Shown piece after piece: positions 18,301 through 25,405 of a stretch of DNA of 64,000 bases (positions within the stretch are counted from its first letter, which is position 1; each line of letters begins with the position of its first letter). The position numbers and the translations under genes are program-made. Source of the DNA: Desmonostoc geniculatum HA4340-LM1 (GTDB lineage Bacteria > Cyanobacteriota > Cyanobacteriia > Cyanobacteriales > Nostocaceae); assembly GCA_019359545.1 (NCBI GenBank), contig JAHHHB010000008.1, positions 62,001 to 126,000 on the forward strand, in the 5' to 3' direction. The notes beneath the pieces are model-generated. The model was not told the DNA's origin. It saw only the letters and a list, made by a program, of their open reading frames with translations, and did no database searches.

Positions 18301-19069
18301 CAAGTCGGCAAAGCCGCCCAACGCAGTGGCTCCCCCATGCCCCATGCCCCATGCCCAAATCCAAAATCTCAAATCCCTCGCAGATTACTTGGTGAAAAAA
18401 AGCGTTTGGATTGTTGGCGGTGATGGTTGGGCTTATGATATTGACTTTGGCGGTATCGACCATGTGCTGGCTAGCGGTCGCAATGTCAACATCTTAGTCA
18501 TGGACACAGAAGTATATTCCAACACAGGCGGTCAATCTTCCAAAGCCACACCACGAGCCGCAGTTGCCAAATATGCCGCCAGTGGTAAGCCTGCGCCAAA
18601 GAAAGACTTGGGTATGATTGCCATGACCTACGGAAATGTCTACGTAGCGAGTGTAGCCCTTGGTGCTAGGGATGAACATACCCTAAAGGCATTTTTAGAA
18701 GCAGAAGCTTATGATGGGCCATCGCTGATTATTGCTTACAGCCATTGCATCGCCCACGGCATTAATATGACTACAGGGATGAATCATCAAAAAACTCTGG
18801 TAGAATCAGGTCGTTGGTTGTTGTATCGGCATAATCCAGAGTTGCAAAAACAAGGTAAAAATCCCTTGCAATTGGATATGCGATCGCCAACACAACCTGT
18901 AGAACATTCAATGTATCAAGAAAATCGCTTCAAAATGCTCGCTAAGAGCAAACCCGAACTTGCCAAACATCTGTTAGAACAAGCCCAAGCCGAGGTAGAT
19001 GCACGTTGGCAAATGTACCAATATCTGGCAAAACGCGAGACTATATCAGGTTCGGTTAAATACTTATAA
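15308..19069 (+). CDS. nifJ: Pyruvate:ferredoxin (flavodoxin) oxidoreductase
   Basis: A 1253-aa NifJ/PFOR that converts pyruvate and CoA to acetyl-CoA and CO2 while reducing ferredoxin or flavodoxin. N-terminal pyruvate-binding part: NEAVARVAYKLNEAIAIYPI. Two 4Fe-4S motifs: CVQCGKCVMVCP and CTGCAICVEICP. TPP domain: CAGCGETPYLK, GGDGWAYDIDFGG and YSNTGGQSSKATPRAAV. Cyanobacterial homologues are nearer 1,200 aa; the excess comes from in-frame repeat insertions at about residues 352-384, 605-614, 658-667, 941-955 and 993-1021. The final codons and stop (SGSVKYL) are supplied by a MITE-like element. MNKTFATIDGNEA is the usual N-terminus, hence start 15308. All motif residues seem intact, so activity is likely but not certain. 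Confidence 0.95.
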   Translation: MNKTFATIDGNEAVARVAYKLNEAIAIYPITPSSAMGEWADAWSAEGRPNLWGTIPSVVQMQSEGGAAAAVHGALQTGSLSTTFTASQGLLLMIPNLYKIAGELTSAVVHVAARSLATHALSIFGDHSDVMAARATGFALLCSASVQESQDFALIAHAATLEARVSFMHFFDGFRTSHEVQKVKLLADDDLRSLIDHNLILAHRSRALTPDRPVLRGTAQNPDVYFQSREGANPYYNACPEIVQRIMDKFGERTGRYYQIYEYYGASDADRVIVLMGSGCETVHETVDYLNARGEKVGVVKVRLYRPFDVQRFVAALPSSVTAIAVLDRTKEPGSAGEPLYLDVVAAIHEAWGMGAWGQRGRGAEGKDCSPAPLLRCSPAPLPKIVGGRYGLSSKEFTPAMVKGIFDNLAQSQPKKHFTIGINDDVTYTSLDFDPNFSTESNGVVRAMFYGLGSDGTVGANKNSIKIIGEETDNYAQGYFVYDSKKSGSMTVSHLRFGKEPIRSTYLIDQANFIGCHHWGFLERIDVLKAATHGAILLLNSPYDADSVWENLPLKVQQQIIDKQLKLYVINANQVARESGMGGRINTIMQVCFFALAGVLPQEEAMPAASYANAKIKQAIEKTYGKKGTEVVRMNLQAVDNTLENLHKVDIPQTPNSCTDAINRVSTPNSAPKFVQEVLGKIMIWEGDDLPVSSLPADGIFPVGTAKWEKRNVAQEIPVWEPDVCVQCGKCVMVCPHSAIRAKAYQNDELVNAPQTFKSINAKDKDFANQKFTIQVAPEDCTGCAICVEICPAKNKAEPLGKAINMAQQLPLREQEQKNWDFFLNLPNPDRRQLKLNQIRQQQLQEPLFEFSGACAGCGETPYLKLLTQLFGDRAIIANATGCSSIYGGNLPTTPWTTNAQGRGPAWSNNLFEDNAEFGFGFRLSVDKQAEFAAELLQQLASGEWGIGHGELGIPHELVQSILNAKQNTEADIWEQRERVALLKQKLDELLSHDATCFKSAKPPNAVAPPCPMPHAQIQNLKSLADYLVKKSVWIVGGDGWAYDIDFGGIDHVLASGRNVNILVMDTEVYSNTGGQSSKATPRAAVAKYAASGKPAPKKDLGMIAMTYGNVYVASVALGARDEHTLKAFLEAEAYDGPSLIIAYSHCIAHGINMTTGMNHQKTLVESGRWLLYRHNPELQKQGKNPLQLDMRSPTQPVEHSMYQENRFKMLAKSKPELAKHLLEQAQAEVDARWQMYQYLAKRETISGSVKYL
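16361..16457. repeat. G-rich/C-rich repeat inserted in frame in nifJ
   Basis: GGGGCATGGGGGCATGGGG and GCAGAGGGG units followed by an inverted CTGCTCCCCTGCTCC stretch. This is the same mirror-like G-rich/C-rich element found between genes at 28020-28200 and 38690-38840. Here it encodes WGMGAWGQRGRGAEGKD and PAPLLRCSPAPLP just before the conserved KIVGGRYGLSSKEFTP. Confidence 0.85.
17120..17148. repeat. Dispersed repeat inserted in frame in nifJ
   Basis: GCGATGCCTGCGGCGAGCTA followed by CGCTAACGC, a frequent dispersed element in Nostoc-type genomes. It adds MPAASYANA between EEA and KIKQAIEKTYGKKG, which are usually adjacent in NifJ. Confidence 0.7.
17280..17308. repeat. Palindromic repeat inserted in frame in nifJ
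   Basis: The palindrome ACGCGATTAATCGCGT with flanks GTACAG and CTCTAC encodes TDAINRVST. A closely related palindrome lies between genes at 19866-19890. Confidence 0.8.
18130..18170. repeat. GGGGCATAGGG-type repeat inserted in frame in nifJ
   Basis: GTGGGGAATGGGGCATAGGG and GCATGGGGAATTGGG match the intergenic G-rich repeats and encode SGEWGIGHGELGI within the helical linker before QNTEADIWEQRERVALL. Confidence 0.75.
18286..18372. repeat. Composite repeat inserted in frame in nifJ
   Basis: An inverted-repeat element (GCCACTTGCTTCAAGTCGGC ... AACGCAGTGGC) is followed by CCCCATGCCCCATGCCC and AAATCCAAAATCTCAAA, all of intergenic type. It encodes about 28 residues before SLADYLVKKSVWIVGGDGW. 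Confidence 0.75.
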
Positions 19070-19195
19070 CATCTGTAGGTTGGGTTGAGGAACGAAACCC
19101 AACGCTTGATCCTTGTTCATGTTGGGTTTCACTACCGTTCAACCCAACCTACATCGAGAAGTTTTATTATAAGTAATCACCCGAACTTGATATTA
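19042..19195. mobile_element. MITE-like element, copy 2, overlapping the end of nifJ
   Basis: The ends TATATCAGGTTCGGTTAAA and CCCGAACTTGATATTA are imperfect inverted repeats shared with 5181-5286. Inside lies a second nested palindrome at about 19074-19153 (TGTAGGTTGGGTTGA and TCAACCCAACCTACA). The left end encodes the last residues and the stop codon of nifJ, so the element inserted into, or at, the 3' end of the gene. The inner hairpin could serve as terminator. Confidence 0.75.
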
Positions 19196-19355
19196 TTTAA
19201 ACATTTGCAGTGGTTTTGGTAGCAAACGCGATCGTTTTCGTTACAAATATTGCAATTTTGCTTATTAGCGGTGTGGTTTACAGCAGTTTTCATGTATTTG
19301 AACCACATCAGTATTAAACAAAGAACTGATTAAAAATTTATTACGGAGTGATGCT

Positions 19356-19571
19356 ATGCGCGAGTCTGTAATTTATCAGGATATCCAGCAGGAAAAAGCT
19401 TTATCAATTATAATACGACAACTGCGCCGTAAAGTCGGAACTGTTCCACCTTCACAGCTATTGAAAATTCAAGCTTTAGACTCAGCACGGTTGGATGATT
19501 TAGCAGAGGCTTTACTTGATTTTTCGAGTTTAACCGATTTAGAAGCTTGGTTAGCGCAAAATCAAGGTTAG
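19356..19571 (+). CDS. Small DUF4351 protein
   Basis: A 71-aa protein resembling the DUF4351 domain: EKALSIIIRQLRRKVGTVPP, then LDDLAEALLDFSSLTDLEAWL. DUF4351 normally forms the C-terminus of Rpn/PD-(D/E)XK-type nuclease-like proteins of about 250-300 aa; here only this domain remains, with its own ATG and a GGAG site upstream (TTACGGAGTGATGCT). It may be a free-standing small gene or the end of a decayed longer gene. No upstream frame with the nuclease part is visible in the 280 bases after nifJ. Confidence 0.75.
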   Translation: MRESVIYQDIQQEKALSIIIRQLRRKVGTVPPSQLLKIQALDSARLDDLAEALLDFSSLTDLEAWLAQNQG

Positions 19572-20035
19572 TCAGGCTAGAGCGATCGCACTTTCTCAGA
19601 TTACAGCAACAGCAATTCCATCATCAAAATCATACAGGCGATCGCACGTAAAGATATAAGCTCTCGTCAACAAACACATGATTTTCCCTATCAAGCTTTG
19701 CTTGTTCGTTGTATCTGACAGATTATAGTGCGTAGGCGTAGCCCGTCCTAGACATCGCACTTTGTTCAATTAGAGCATAACTAAAATTGTAAAGGCGATC
19801 GCTCATCACTAAAATCTCTTTGCATAATACCAATTTGAAAAAAGAATCCCACAAATACACCACTTGTAGAGACGCGATTCATCGCGTCTTCATCCAACGA
19901 TGTGTTGCAAAGATTATTTGAATTGATAGGGAATAGGGAATAGGGAGTAGGGAATCAGCCTTTGCGAGGTTGCGGAGTTTTTTCAAGAATCAAATAGGAG
20001 TTCCATAGGACTCTGAATTCTGAATTCTAAATTCT
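19572..20035. other. Gap with dispersed repeats between convergent genes
   Basis: No gene is supported. I see several HIP1 sites, a fragment CGTAGGCGTAGCCCG near 19732, a GAGACGCGATTCATCGCGTC palindrome at 19866-19890, GGGAATAGGGAATAGGG units at about 19930-19955 and GAATTCT repeats at 20011-20035. Confidence 0.6.
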
Positions 20036-23000
20036 TCAATTTGGCTTCCCTGTAATCGTAAATGCTGCCCAATAATAGGGATGATTATAAAGCTTTTTAT
20101 CTGATGGCATTTTGCTATTTCTATATAATTGTGTTGCTAAATAAGCTCTAATTCGTACTTCCTCAGGATGCAAATTGTTGAGTACATATTCATACCATTT
20201 TGTCAATTCTCCAGCAGTTAGTTCTTTCAGCCATAGTGTTGCTTCAGCTAAGGCTATAACTGCTGATTTATCTGGCTGTAATCGGCGGTAAAATTCTACG
20301 ATCGCCAAGGCACTCGCTGAAGATTCCACAGTCCACAAAGTACTCACTACATAAGGAACGCCCTGATTCAAAAAACCATTAACTAAACTGACATATTCGC
20401 TGCTGCTAATGTAAGTACTGGTACTGACATTTTCACAAGCAGAAAGAGTAACAAGGTTGTAACTTGCGAGATTTTGTTGAAAAATTTCTTCTAAAGTCAG
20501 TTTGTCTTCACCTGCTAATGCCAACTCTGATTTTTTCGGTTCATTTAAATTATTAGTGACATAACCCGTAAAATGAAAAATATTGTAATTATCAAATAAG
20601 GCATTTTTGACAATATCTTTCGTAGCTTGTGAACCCTGAATTCGCTGGATATTATCAAACATTTGGCTGACAAGTTCCGACTCCATTTTGGCAAATTTCA
20701 ATGCAGGATAACCTGCACTTTCAGGATGTTCAATACTGAGTAAGAACTGATTTTGCCACTGCAAAATATCTTGATTTTGTATTGATAAACCTATTTGGGC
20801 ACTAGGCAAATAAGTAACGGTGAAATTTGACTCGATATTTGGTAAACTTTCCTGGGATGGAGGAGAGATATGGAAAAGGGTGTGAATAGGCAATCTGTAT
20901 AAATCCCGGTGAGGAATTAAAATCAGTTGGGTGATGCCTTCAAGTTCCTGGGCAATTGTAGAAATATTCAAGATTTCATACAATTGCAACAGCTTTTGTT
21001 CCATATCCACTCGCCAAGGATGCTGAATTTTACTTTCTTTATCTTGGGCTGTGGTGCGATATTCTTGGTATTGTTGATGCCAATCTTCTAGCCAATTTTC
21101 AAATTCAATCAGCCGTCGCACTGCTTCAGGTAGGGGCAATTCGTTGAGACGGATAGCCTCTTCTCCTAAAGCGATCGCGCCAACATCTTGGATGGGTGTA
21201 AATAGAAGAATCGGTGATGGCGCTTGGTCTTTGAGAATGAAAGTTTGCAGAGCGACTGGACTAATATGCCAGTAAATAATTGCTGTTGTGGGATTGAATA
21301 GTTCTTGAATCGCACCATAATGCGGTGAGTAAATATTATGACCCCAGCCAAAAAGCTGCCAATTTAAACAAGCGTTTTTGCTTTGTTCGGCAATTTCCCA
21401 GGCTTCTACCACATCACCAAAATCCACAGCTAAATCAACTGCCAATTGGTCGAAGCCGATAAATTTTAAAGCTAACTGTTTTTTACTTTCTTCAGAACGA
21501 GTTTCTTCACTGAGTAATTGTTGCAATAAATCTCTGCCTCGTTGCAGTAATTCTTGCAATTGTGTTGTTTGTCCCAAACCCATCAGCACTTTGCTTAGGG
21601 ATTGCAAAACTTCTAAATGTAATTGGGGAAAATATTCTAATGTCAGGGTTAACAGTGCTTGATGGTACTCGGATGCAGCTTTACGCCAATAATCACGGGG
21701 ATTCGGCTGTTTCTTACCTTGGTCATAGTAAGTGTTAGCGATCGCCACATGCAATCTACCCCAACCTTCTGGGTGGGTATCTGTACGCAGATGTTTTAAC
21801 CCTTCTTCGTAGCTGGCTAATTTCCCTTCGTAGCCTATTTGTTGTAAGGCAGGATTTGTGGCTGTGATACTACTGGACAAATTCCGCAATAAGTTAGCAT
21901 CCACTAAATTACCGACGGCGGTTCCCCGACCAATCCAAGCTTCCCAGTAATCTTGTTTAATTTGCAAAGCGTTGTCATAACAAGCGATCGCTTCGACAAA
22001 TTCTTCCAAATAAAACAATGCGACTGCCTGATTATACCAAGCTAGGTGGAAGTCGGGTTTAATGGCGATCGCTTGGACATAGGAAGCTATAGCTTCTTGG
22101 CGGCGTCCTAAGTTATCTAAAGCTATACCCCGGTTGTACCAAGCCAAATAAAAGTCGGCTTGGACTGAAAGCGCTTTGTCCCAGGAAGCGATGGCTTCTG
22201 ACCACCGTCCTAAATTAAATAATACTACACCCCTGTCTATCCACACCTCATGGTAGTCTGGGTCAACTTCTAGCGCCCTGTCGTAAGATGTAATCGCCTC
22301 TGCAAATTGTTCGTCTACAGCTAGGGCTATGCCTCGGTGATACCAATTTTCTGGGTCTTGTGGTTGCAAATCGAGGGCTTGGTCATAGCTAGAAATTGCT
22401 TCTCGTAGCCAGCCTAATTTCAGCAATGCTAAACCTTTACTAGACCAAGCTTCTTGGTAGTCTGGCTTGATTTCGATCGCTTTGTCAAAGGAAGCGATCG
22501 CTTCTTCAAAATATCCCAATTCTCCCAGAGTTCCACCCCTGTTGTACCAAGCTTTGTAGAAGTCAGGTTTAAGTTCGATGGCTGTTTCATAAGAAGCGAT
22601 CGCTTCTTGAAAACGTTCTAAATGAAACAGCGTCAAGCCGCGATTAAACCAATATTCCCAAAATTCGGGTTGCAGTTCAATAGCTTGGTCATAAGAAGCG
22701 ATCGCGCCTGACAAATCACCTGTTCTCGCTTGTTGAAGAGCTTGGTAAAACCACCCTTGAGCTTGGTTAACAGGATCGTTGCCATATCGCTCAATAATAC
22801 TTGAAGAATTGTTGCTTTGAACTACCAAGTTAGAAGCAAGTTGCTGGACTAAACTACTACTTTGATCCAACCTCACCCATAACTCATCTAAAGTATTGGC
22901 TACATTTGGTTCTAAATTCGCCAAAGTGTTATCCCAAGTTCCCTCTGAGTCAGTTGTTGCTAATTCAGTCCTTTGCTTAGCAGGAAGGAAATTTGTCGCT

Positions 23001-23902
23001 GTTCTAGTTTGAGCATCTTCCTGTTCATCGTCCCACCTCAGCTGAGCTAATGTAGTGATTGAATCTTTCGCTGGGGGGAGAGGGAGATTTGTGGGTATTG
23101 TGCTTTGGACATCTTGTCGTTGATACTCAAATACCTGTTCCTCTGAGTCCTCGGTCAATATTTCTTCAACAGAGGCATTTTCAGGTACTGGCGTTATTGT
23201 TTGGGCATAAGCCTCATCATACTCCCATAACTGTTCGCCTAAATTACCGATTAACTCTTGTCCTGGCGAAGTTAGGAAAATTTCGTCATCTGCTGTAGTT
23301 TCTATGACATCTGGCTCATCATACTCCCATAACTGTTCGCCTAAGTCGCGGATCAGTTCTTGTCCAGGAGTAGTTTCTGTGACATCTAGCTCATCATATT
23401 CCCATAACTGTTCGCCTAAATCGCGGATCAGTTCTTGCCCAGGAGTCAATTCAACTAGATTTTCGGCCTGGTTGTCCTCATACTCTATTTCTGTGGGTAA
23501 GTTTTGCATCAGCCGTATGCCAATCTCATAGGCAACATCTCCAATTGTGCCGATACCAAGTTCTCCCAGCTGTACCATCTGTATTGCTAACTGTTGATTT
23601 GGCACTGGTGAAGCTAGCAAGCTTTCGCCAAACATCACCAACCAATCTATCCAGCGTTCAGCCGGAATGCGATTTTCGATTCCTTGCAGATACCTCAATG
23701 CCCACTGGCGTCCTCGTGCTTGATGCACGCCTTCCAGCAATTGGATAAAAAAGTATTCCAAATCAGCATCGGTTAGTTCTGGTAGAACCTCTACCAGATT
23801 GTGTCCTCTTGCACCCTTGAGAGAACGAGTCTGCTTAGTTGCAATTAGGCGCTTTAAAAACCTTTTAAGCGACTGCGATATCCGCCTGAGCATCTGCCAC
23901 AC
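20036..23902 (-). CDS. TPR-CHAT caspase-like protein, probably lacking the catalytic His
   Basis: A 1288-aa protein. Residues 1-145 form a helical N-terminal domain shared with the neighbouring 232-aa protein (LLEGVHQARGRQWA, VQLGELGIGTIGDVAYEIG). Residues about 150-240 hold three copies of TPGQELIRDLGEQLWEYDE. Residues about 395-700 are TPRs (AWYNRGIALDNLGRRQEAIA and similar). The C-terminal 330 residues form a CHAT domain: LILIPHRDLYRLPIHTLF, TYLPSAQIGL, and LVTLSACENVS with Cys near 1156. The usual His of H-F-(T/A)-x-H-(G/A) is Tyr near 1114 (FHFTGYV), so proteolysis is doubtful. CHAT proteins act in regulated proteolysis and signalling. Convergent with the DUF4351 gene. Confidence 0.88.
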   Translation of the reverse strand: MWQMLRRISQSLKRFLKRLIATKQTRSLKGARGHNLVEVLPELTDADLEYFFIQLLEGVHQARGRQWALRYLQGIENRIPAERWIDWLVMFGESLLASPVPNQQLAIQMVQLGELGIGTIGDVAYEIGIRLMQNLPTEIEYEDNQAENLVELTPGQELIRDLGEQLWEYDELDVTETTPGQELIRDLGEQLWEYDEPDVIETTADDEIFLTSPGQELIGNLGEQLWEYDEAYAQTITPVPENASVEEILTEDSEEQVFEYQRQDVQSTIPTNLPLPPAKDSITTLAQLRWDDEQEDAQTRTATNFLPAKQRTELATTDSEGTWDNTLANLEPNVANTLDELWVRLDQSSSLVQQLASNLVVQSNNSSSIIERYGNDPVNQAQGWFYQALQQARTGDLSGAIASYDQAIELQPEFWEYWFNRGLTLFHLERFQEAIASYETAIELKPDFYKAWYNRGGTLGELGYFEEAIASFDKAIEIKPDYQEAWSSKGLALLKLGWLREAISSYDQALDLQPQDPENWYHRGIALAVDEQFAEAITSYDRALEVDPDYHEVWIDRGVVLFNLGRWSEAIASWDKALSVQADFYLAWYNRGIALDNLGRRQEAIASYVQAIAIKPDFHLAWYNQAVALFYLEEFVEAIACYDNALQIKQDYWEAWIGRGTAVGNLVDANLLRNLSSSITATNPALQQIGYEGKLASYEEGLKHLRTDTHPEGWGRLHVAIANTYYDQGKKQPNPRDYWRKAASEYHQALLTLTLEYFPQLHLEVLQSLSKVLMGLGQTTQLQELLQRGRDLLQQLLSEETRSEESKKQLALKFIGFDQLAVDLAVDFGDVVEAWEIAEQSKNACLNWQLFGWGHNIYSPHYGAIQELFNPTTAIIYWHISPVALQTFILKDQAPSPILLFTPIQDVGAIALGEEAIRLNELPLPEAVRRLIEFENWLEDWHQQYQEYRTTAQDKESKIQHPWRVDMEQKLLQLYEILNISTIAQELEGITQLILIPHRDLYRLPIHTLFHISPPSQESLPNIESNFTVTYLPSAQIGLSIQNQDILQWQNQFLLSIEHPESAGYPALKFAKMESELVSQMFDNIQRIQGSQATKDIVKNALFDNYNIFHFTGYVTNNLNEPKKSELALAGEDKLTLEEIFQQNLASYNLVTLSACENVSTSTYISSSEYVSLVNGFLNQGVPYVVSTLWTVESSASALAIVEFYRRLQPDKSAVIALAEATLWLKELTAGELTKWYEYVLNNLHPEEVRIRAYLATQLYRNSKMPSDKKLYNHPYYWAAFTITGKPN
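23205..23465. repeat. Tandem repeats in the CHAT gene encoding LGEQLWEYDE units
   Basis: Three units of about 75-100 bp, two of them almost identical, encode PGQELI(R/G)(D/N)LGEQLWEYDE. A diverged single unit (GEPIWEYEG) occurs in the neighbouring paralogue. Confidence 0.85.
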
Positions 23903-24282
23903 TCTTGGATTTTGTTTTTCTAGATTGTAGCCATCGTTGTGTTAAAAAAGTCATGAATTACGTAAAAACCCATTATATCCGTACAGCGCTTCTGTGGCAG
24001 GCTACTAAAAAATACACAAAAGTTCAAGATTACAGCGTTACACGCTGCCAATTTTAGATTTTAGATTTTAGATTTTAGATTATTTCGGTTCATGCCCGGC
24101 CACCTTAAGAGTCCAAAAAATCCTCTCATCCAAAATTTATGAAAATCCGACGCTCAATAGCGTCTCTTGCGCGTCTCGTAGAGAAGGCTTTACGCTGCGC
24201 CATTAACCCCCTACCCAGAGTAGTCTGTTTCAATCCAAAATCCAAAATTTAAAATCCAAAATAGATTGACATTGGGAAGTAG
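23903..24282. other. Gap with short repeats
   Basis: This gap between two paralogous genes contains TTTTAGA tandem units near 24053-24080, a palindromic CGTCTC-type repeat near 24145-24205, and AAATCCAAAAT units near 24233-24262. I see no gene. The CHAT gene promoter probably lies at 23903-23990. Confidence 0.6.
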
Positions 24283-24981
24283 TTAATTTTCTGTTTGCTC
24301 CGTAGTCGGTTGACCACCGGGATATAATTGGCTAATTAATGCCTGCACAAGAACTTGTGGATCGTCGGTTTCAACAGCCAACTGCTGGGCAATCTGCTGG
24401 CGTAAATTTTCATCCTGCTGCAACATCACAAACAGCTCTTCTAGAGTGACAGTTTGATATTCTCCCTCTGGGACATTTTCTTGTTCATCTGCTTCCTGGG
24501 ATACCGGGGTGGTTGGTTGAGATGGCAAAGGAGTACTCACAGCATCCGGCCCTTCATATTCCCAAATTGGCTCGCCTTGATTGCGTGTTAACAACTGCAT
24601 CCCGATATTATAGGCAACATCACTGATTTCTCCGATGCCCAGCTCACCCAATTGTACCAACCGCGCAGCCATTTCATTATTAGGTGTGGGTGATGCTAGC
24701 AACTTTTTACCAAAGCGCTCCAACCATTCAACCCAGCGTTCAGTTGTAATCCGATGTTCAATATTATGCAGCCACTTGCGTGCCCAAGCTTCCCCTCGTG
24801 CTTGATGTACTCCTTGCAACAGTTCGTTGAAGAGAAATTCCAGATCCGTATCGCCGAGGGGTGGCGCTGGTTCTTTTTGCACATTCCCCCTAACTTTTGA
24901 GCCACTCTGTTTTCCTCCAAACAAGCTCTGAAAAAGCTTTTTGAGCCATTGAACTAGCCGCTTGAGCATCTGCTGCACCAT
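24283..24981 (-). CDS. Paralogue of the CHAT protein N-terminal domain
   Basis: A 232-aa protein whose first 145 residues align with the N-terminus of the CHAT protein downstream on the same strand: a basic amphipathic start (LKRLVQWLKKLFQSLFGG), FNELLQGVHQARGEAWA, ERWVEWLERFGKKLLASP and VQLGELGIGEISDVAYNIG. One GEPIWEYEG unit follows, then an acidic, Gln-rich C-terminus (LEELFVMLQQDENLRQQIA). No catalytic motifs. The basic amphipathic N-terminus could bind membrane. The shared domain suggests both proteins join the same complex, for example by heterodimerising. I do not know a named family. Confidence 0.75.
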   Translation of the reverse strand: MVQQMLKRLVQWLKKLFQSLFGGKQSGSKVRGNVQKEPAPPLGDTDLEFLFNELLQGVHQARGEAWARKWLHNIEHRITTERWVEWLERFGKKLLASPTPNNEMAARLVQLGELGIGEISDVAYNIGMQLLTRNQGEPIWEYEGPDAVSTPLPSQPTTPVSQEADEQENVPEGEYQTVTLEELFVMLQQDENLRQQIAQQLAVETDDPQVLVQALISQLYPGGQPTTEQTEN

Positions 24982-25405
24982 TGAGTATTGTGTTTATCCT
25001 TAAGATTGTAGCGATCGCATTGCGCTATGGCGTTAGTTCCGTCAAGAAAATTCTTTAGGGAGTGGGGAATAGGGAGTGGGGAGATGGGGAGATGGGGAGA
25101 AAAACTAATGACAAATGACTAATGACTAATGACCAATGACTAATGACCAATGACAAATGACTAACATTAGAACAAATGTACTAAATGATATGCTATAATT
25201 CGGATGCATTGATGGCGAAATCATAGTTCAAAGATATGTTCTCTTGCTTTGCTTCTCTTAGTGCCAAAATTTACAAGTTCAATTTAGTGCAATCGGAATG
25301 GCAACATCGACAAACAAAGCAGGTGCAAGATATTAAAATTATTGAATCCCAAGTTCGACTCGGTGCTATTAATCAACGTTAAAAGGCATTGAAGTCTATA
25401 TTTCC
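24982..25405. other. Divergent gap upstream of dnaX
   Basis: It carries GGGGAGATGGGGAGATGGGG at about 25062-25100 and eight or so TGACTAA/TGACCAA units to 25165. A 48-codon open frame lies at 25236-25382. Promoters for dnaX and for the 232-aa protein gene must lie in this gap. Confidence 0.6.
25236..25382 (+). CDS. Short open frame before dnaX, doubtful gene
   Basis: 48 codons from ATG 25236, reading MFSCFASLSAKIYKFNL and ending DIKIIESQVRLGAINQR. It has no good ribosome-binding site and no family I recognise. The end lies 23 bases before dnaX. The second half looks amino-acid-like rather than random, so it could be the tail of a decayed gene or a leader peptide. Confidence 0.25.
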   Translation: MFSCFASLSAKIYKFNLVQSEWQHRQTKQVQDIKIIESQVRLGAINQR

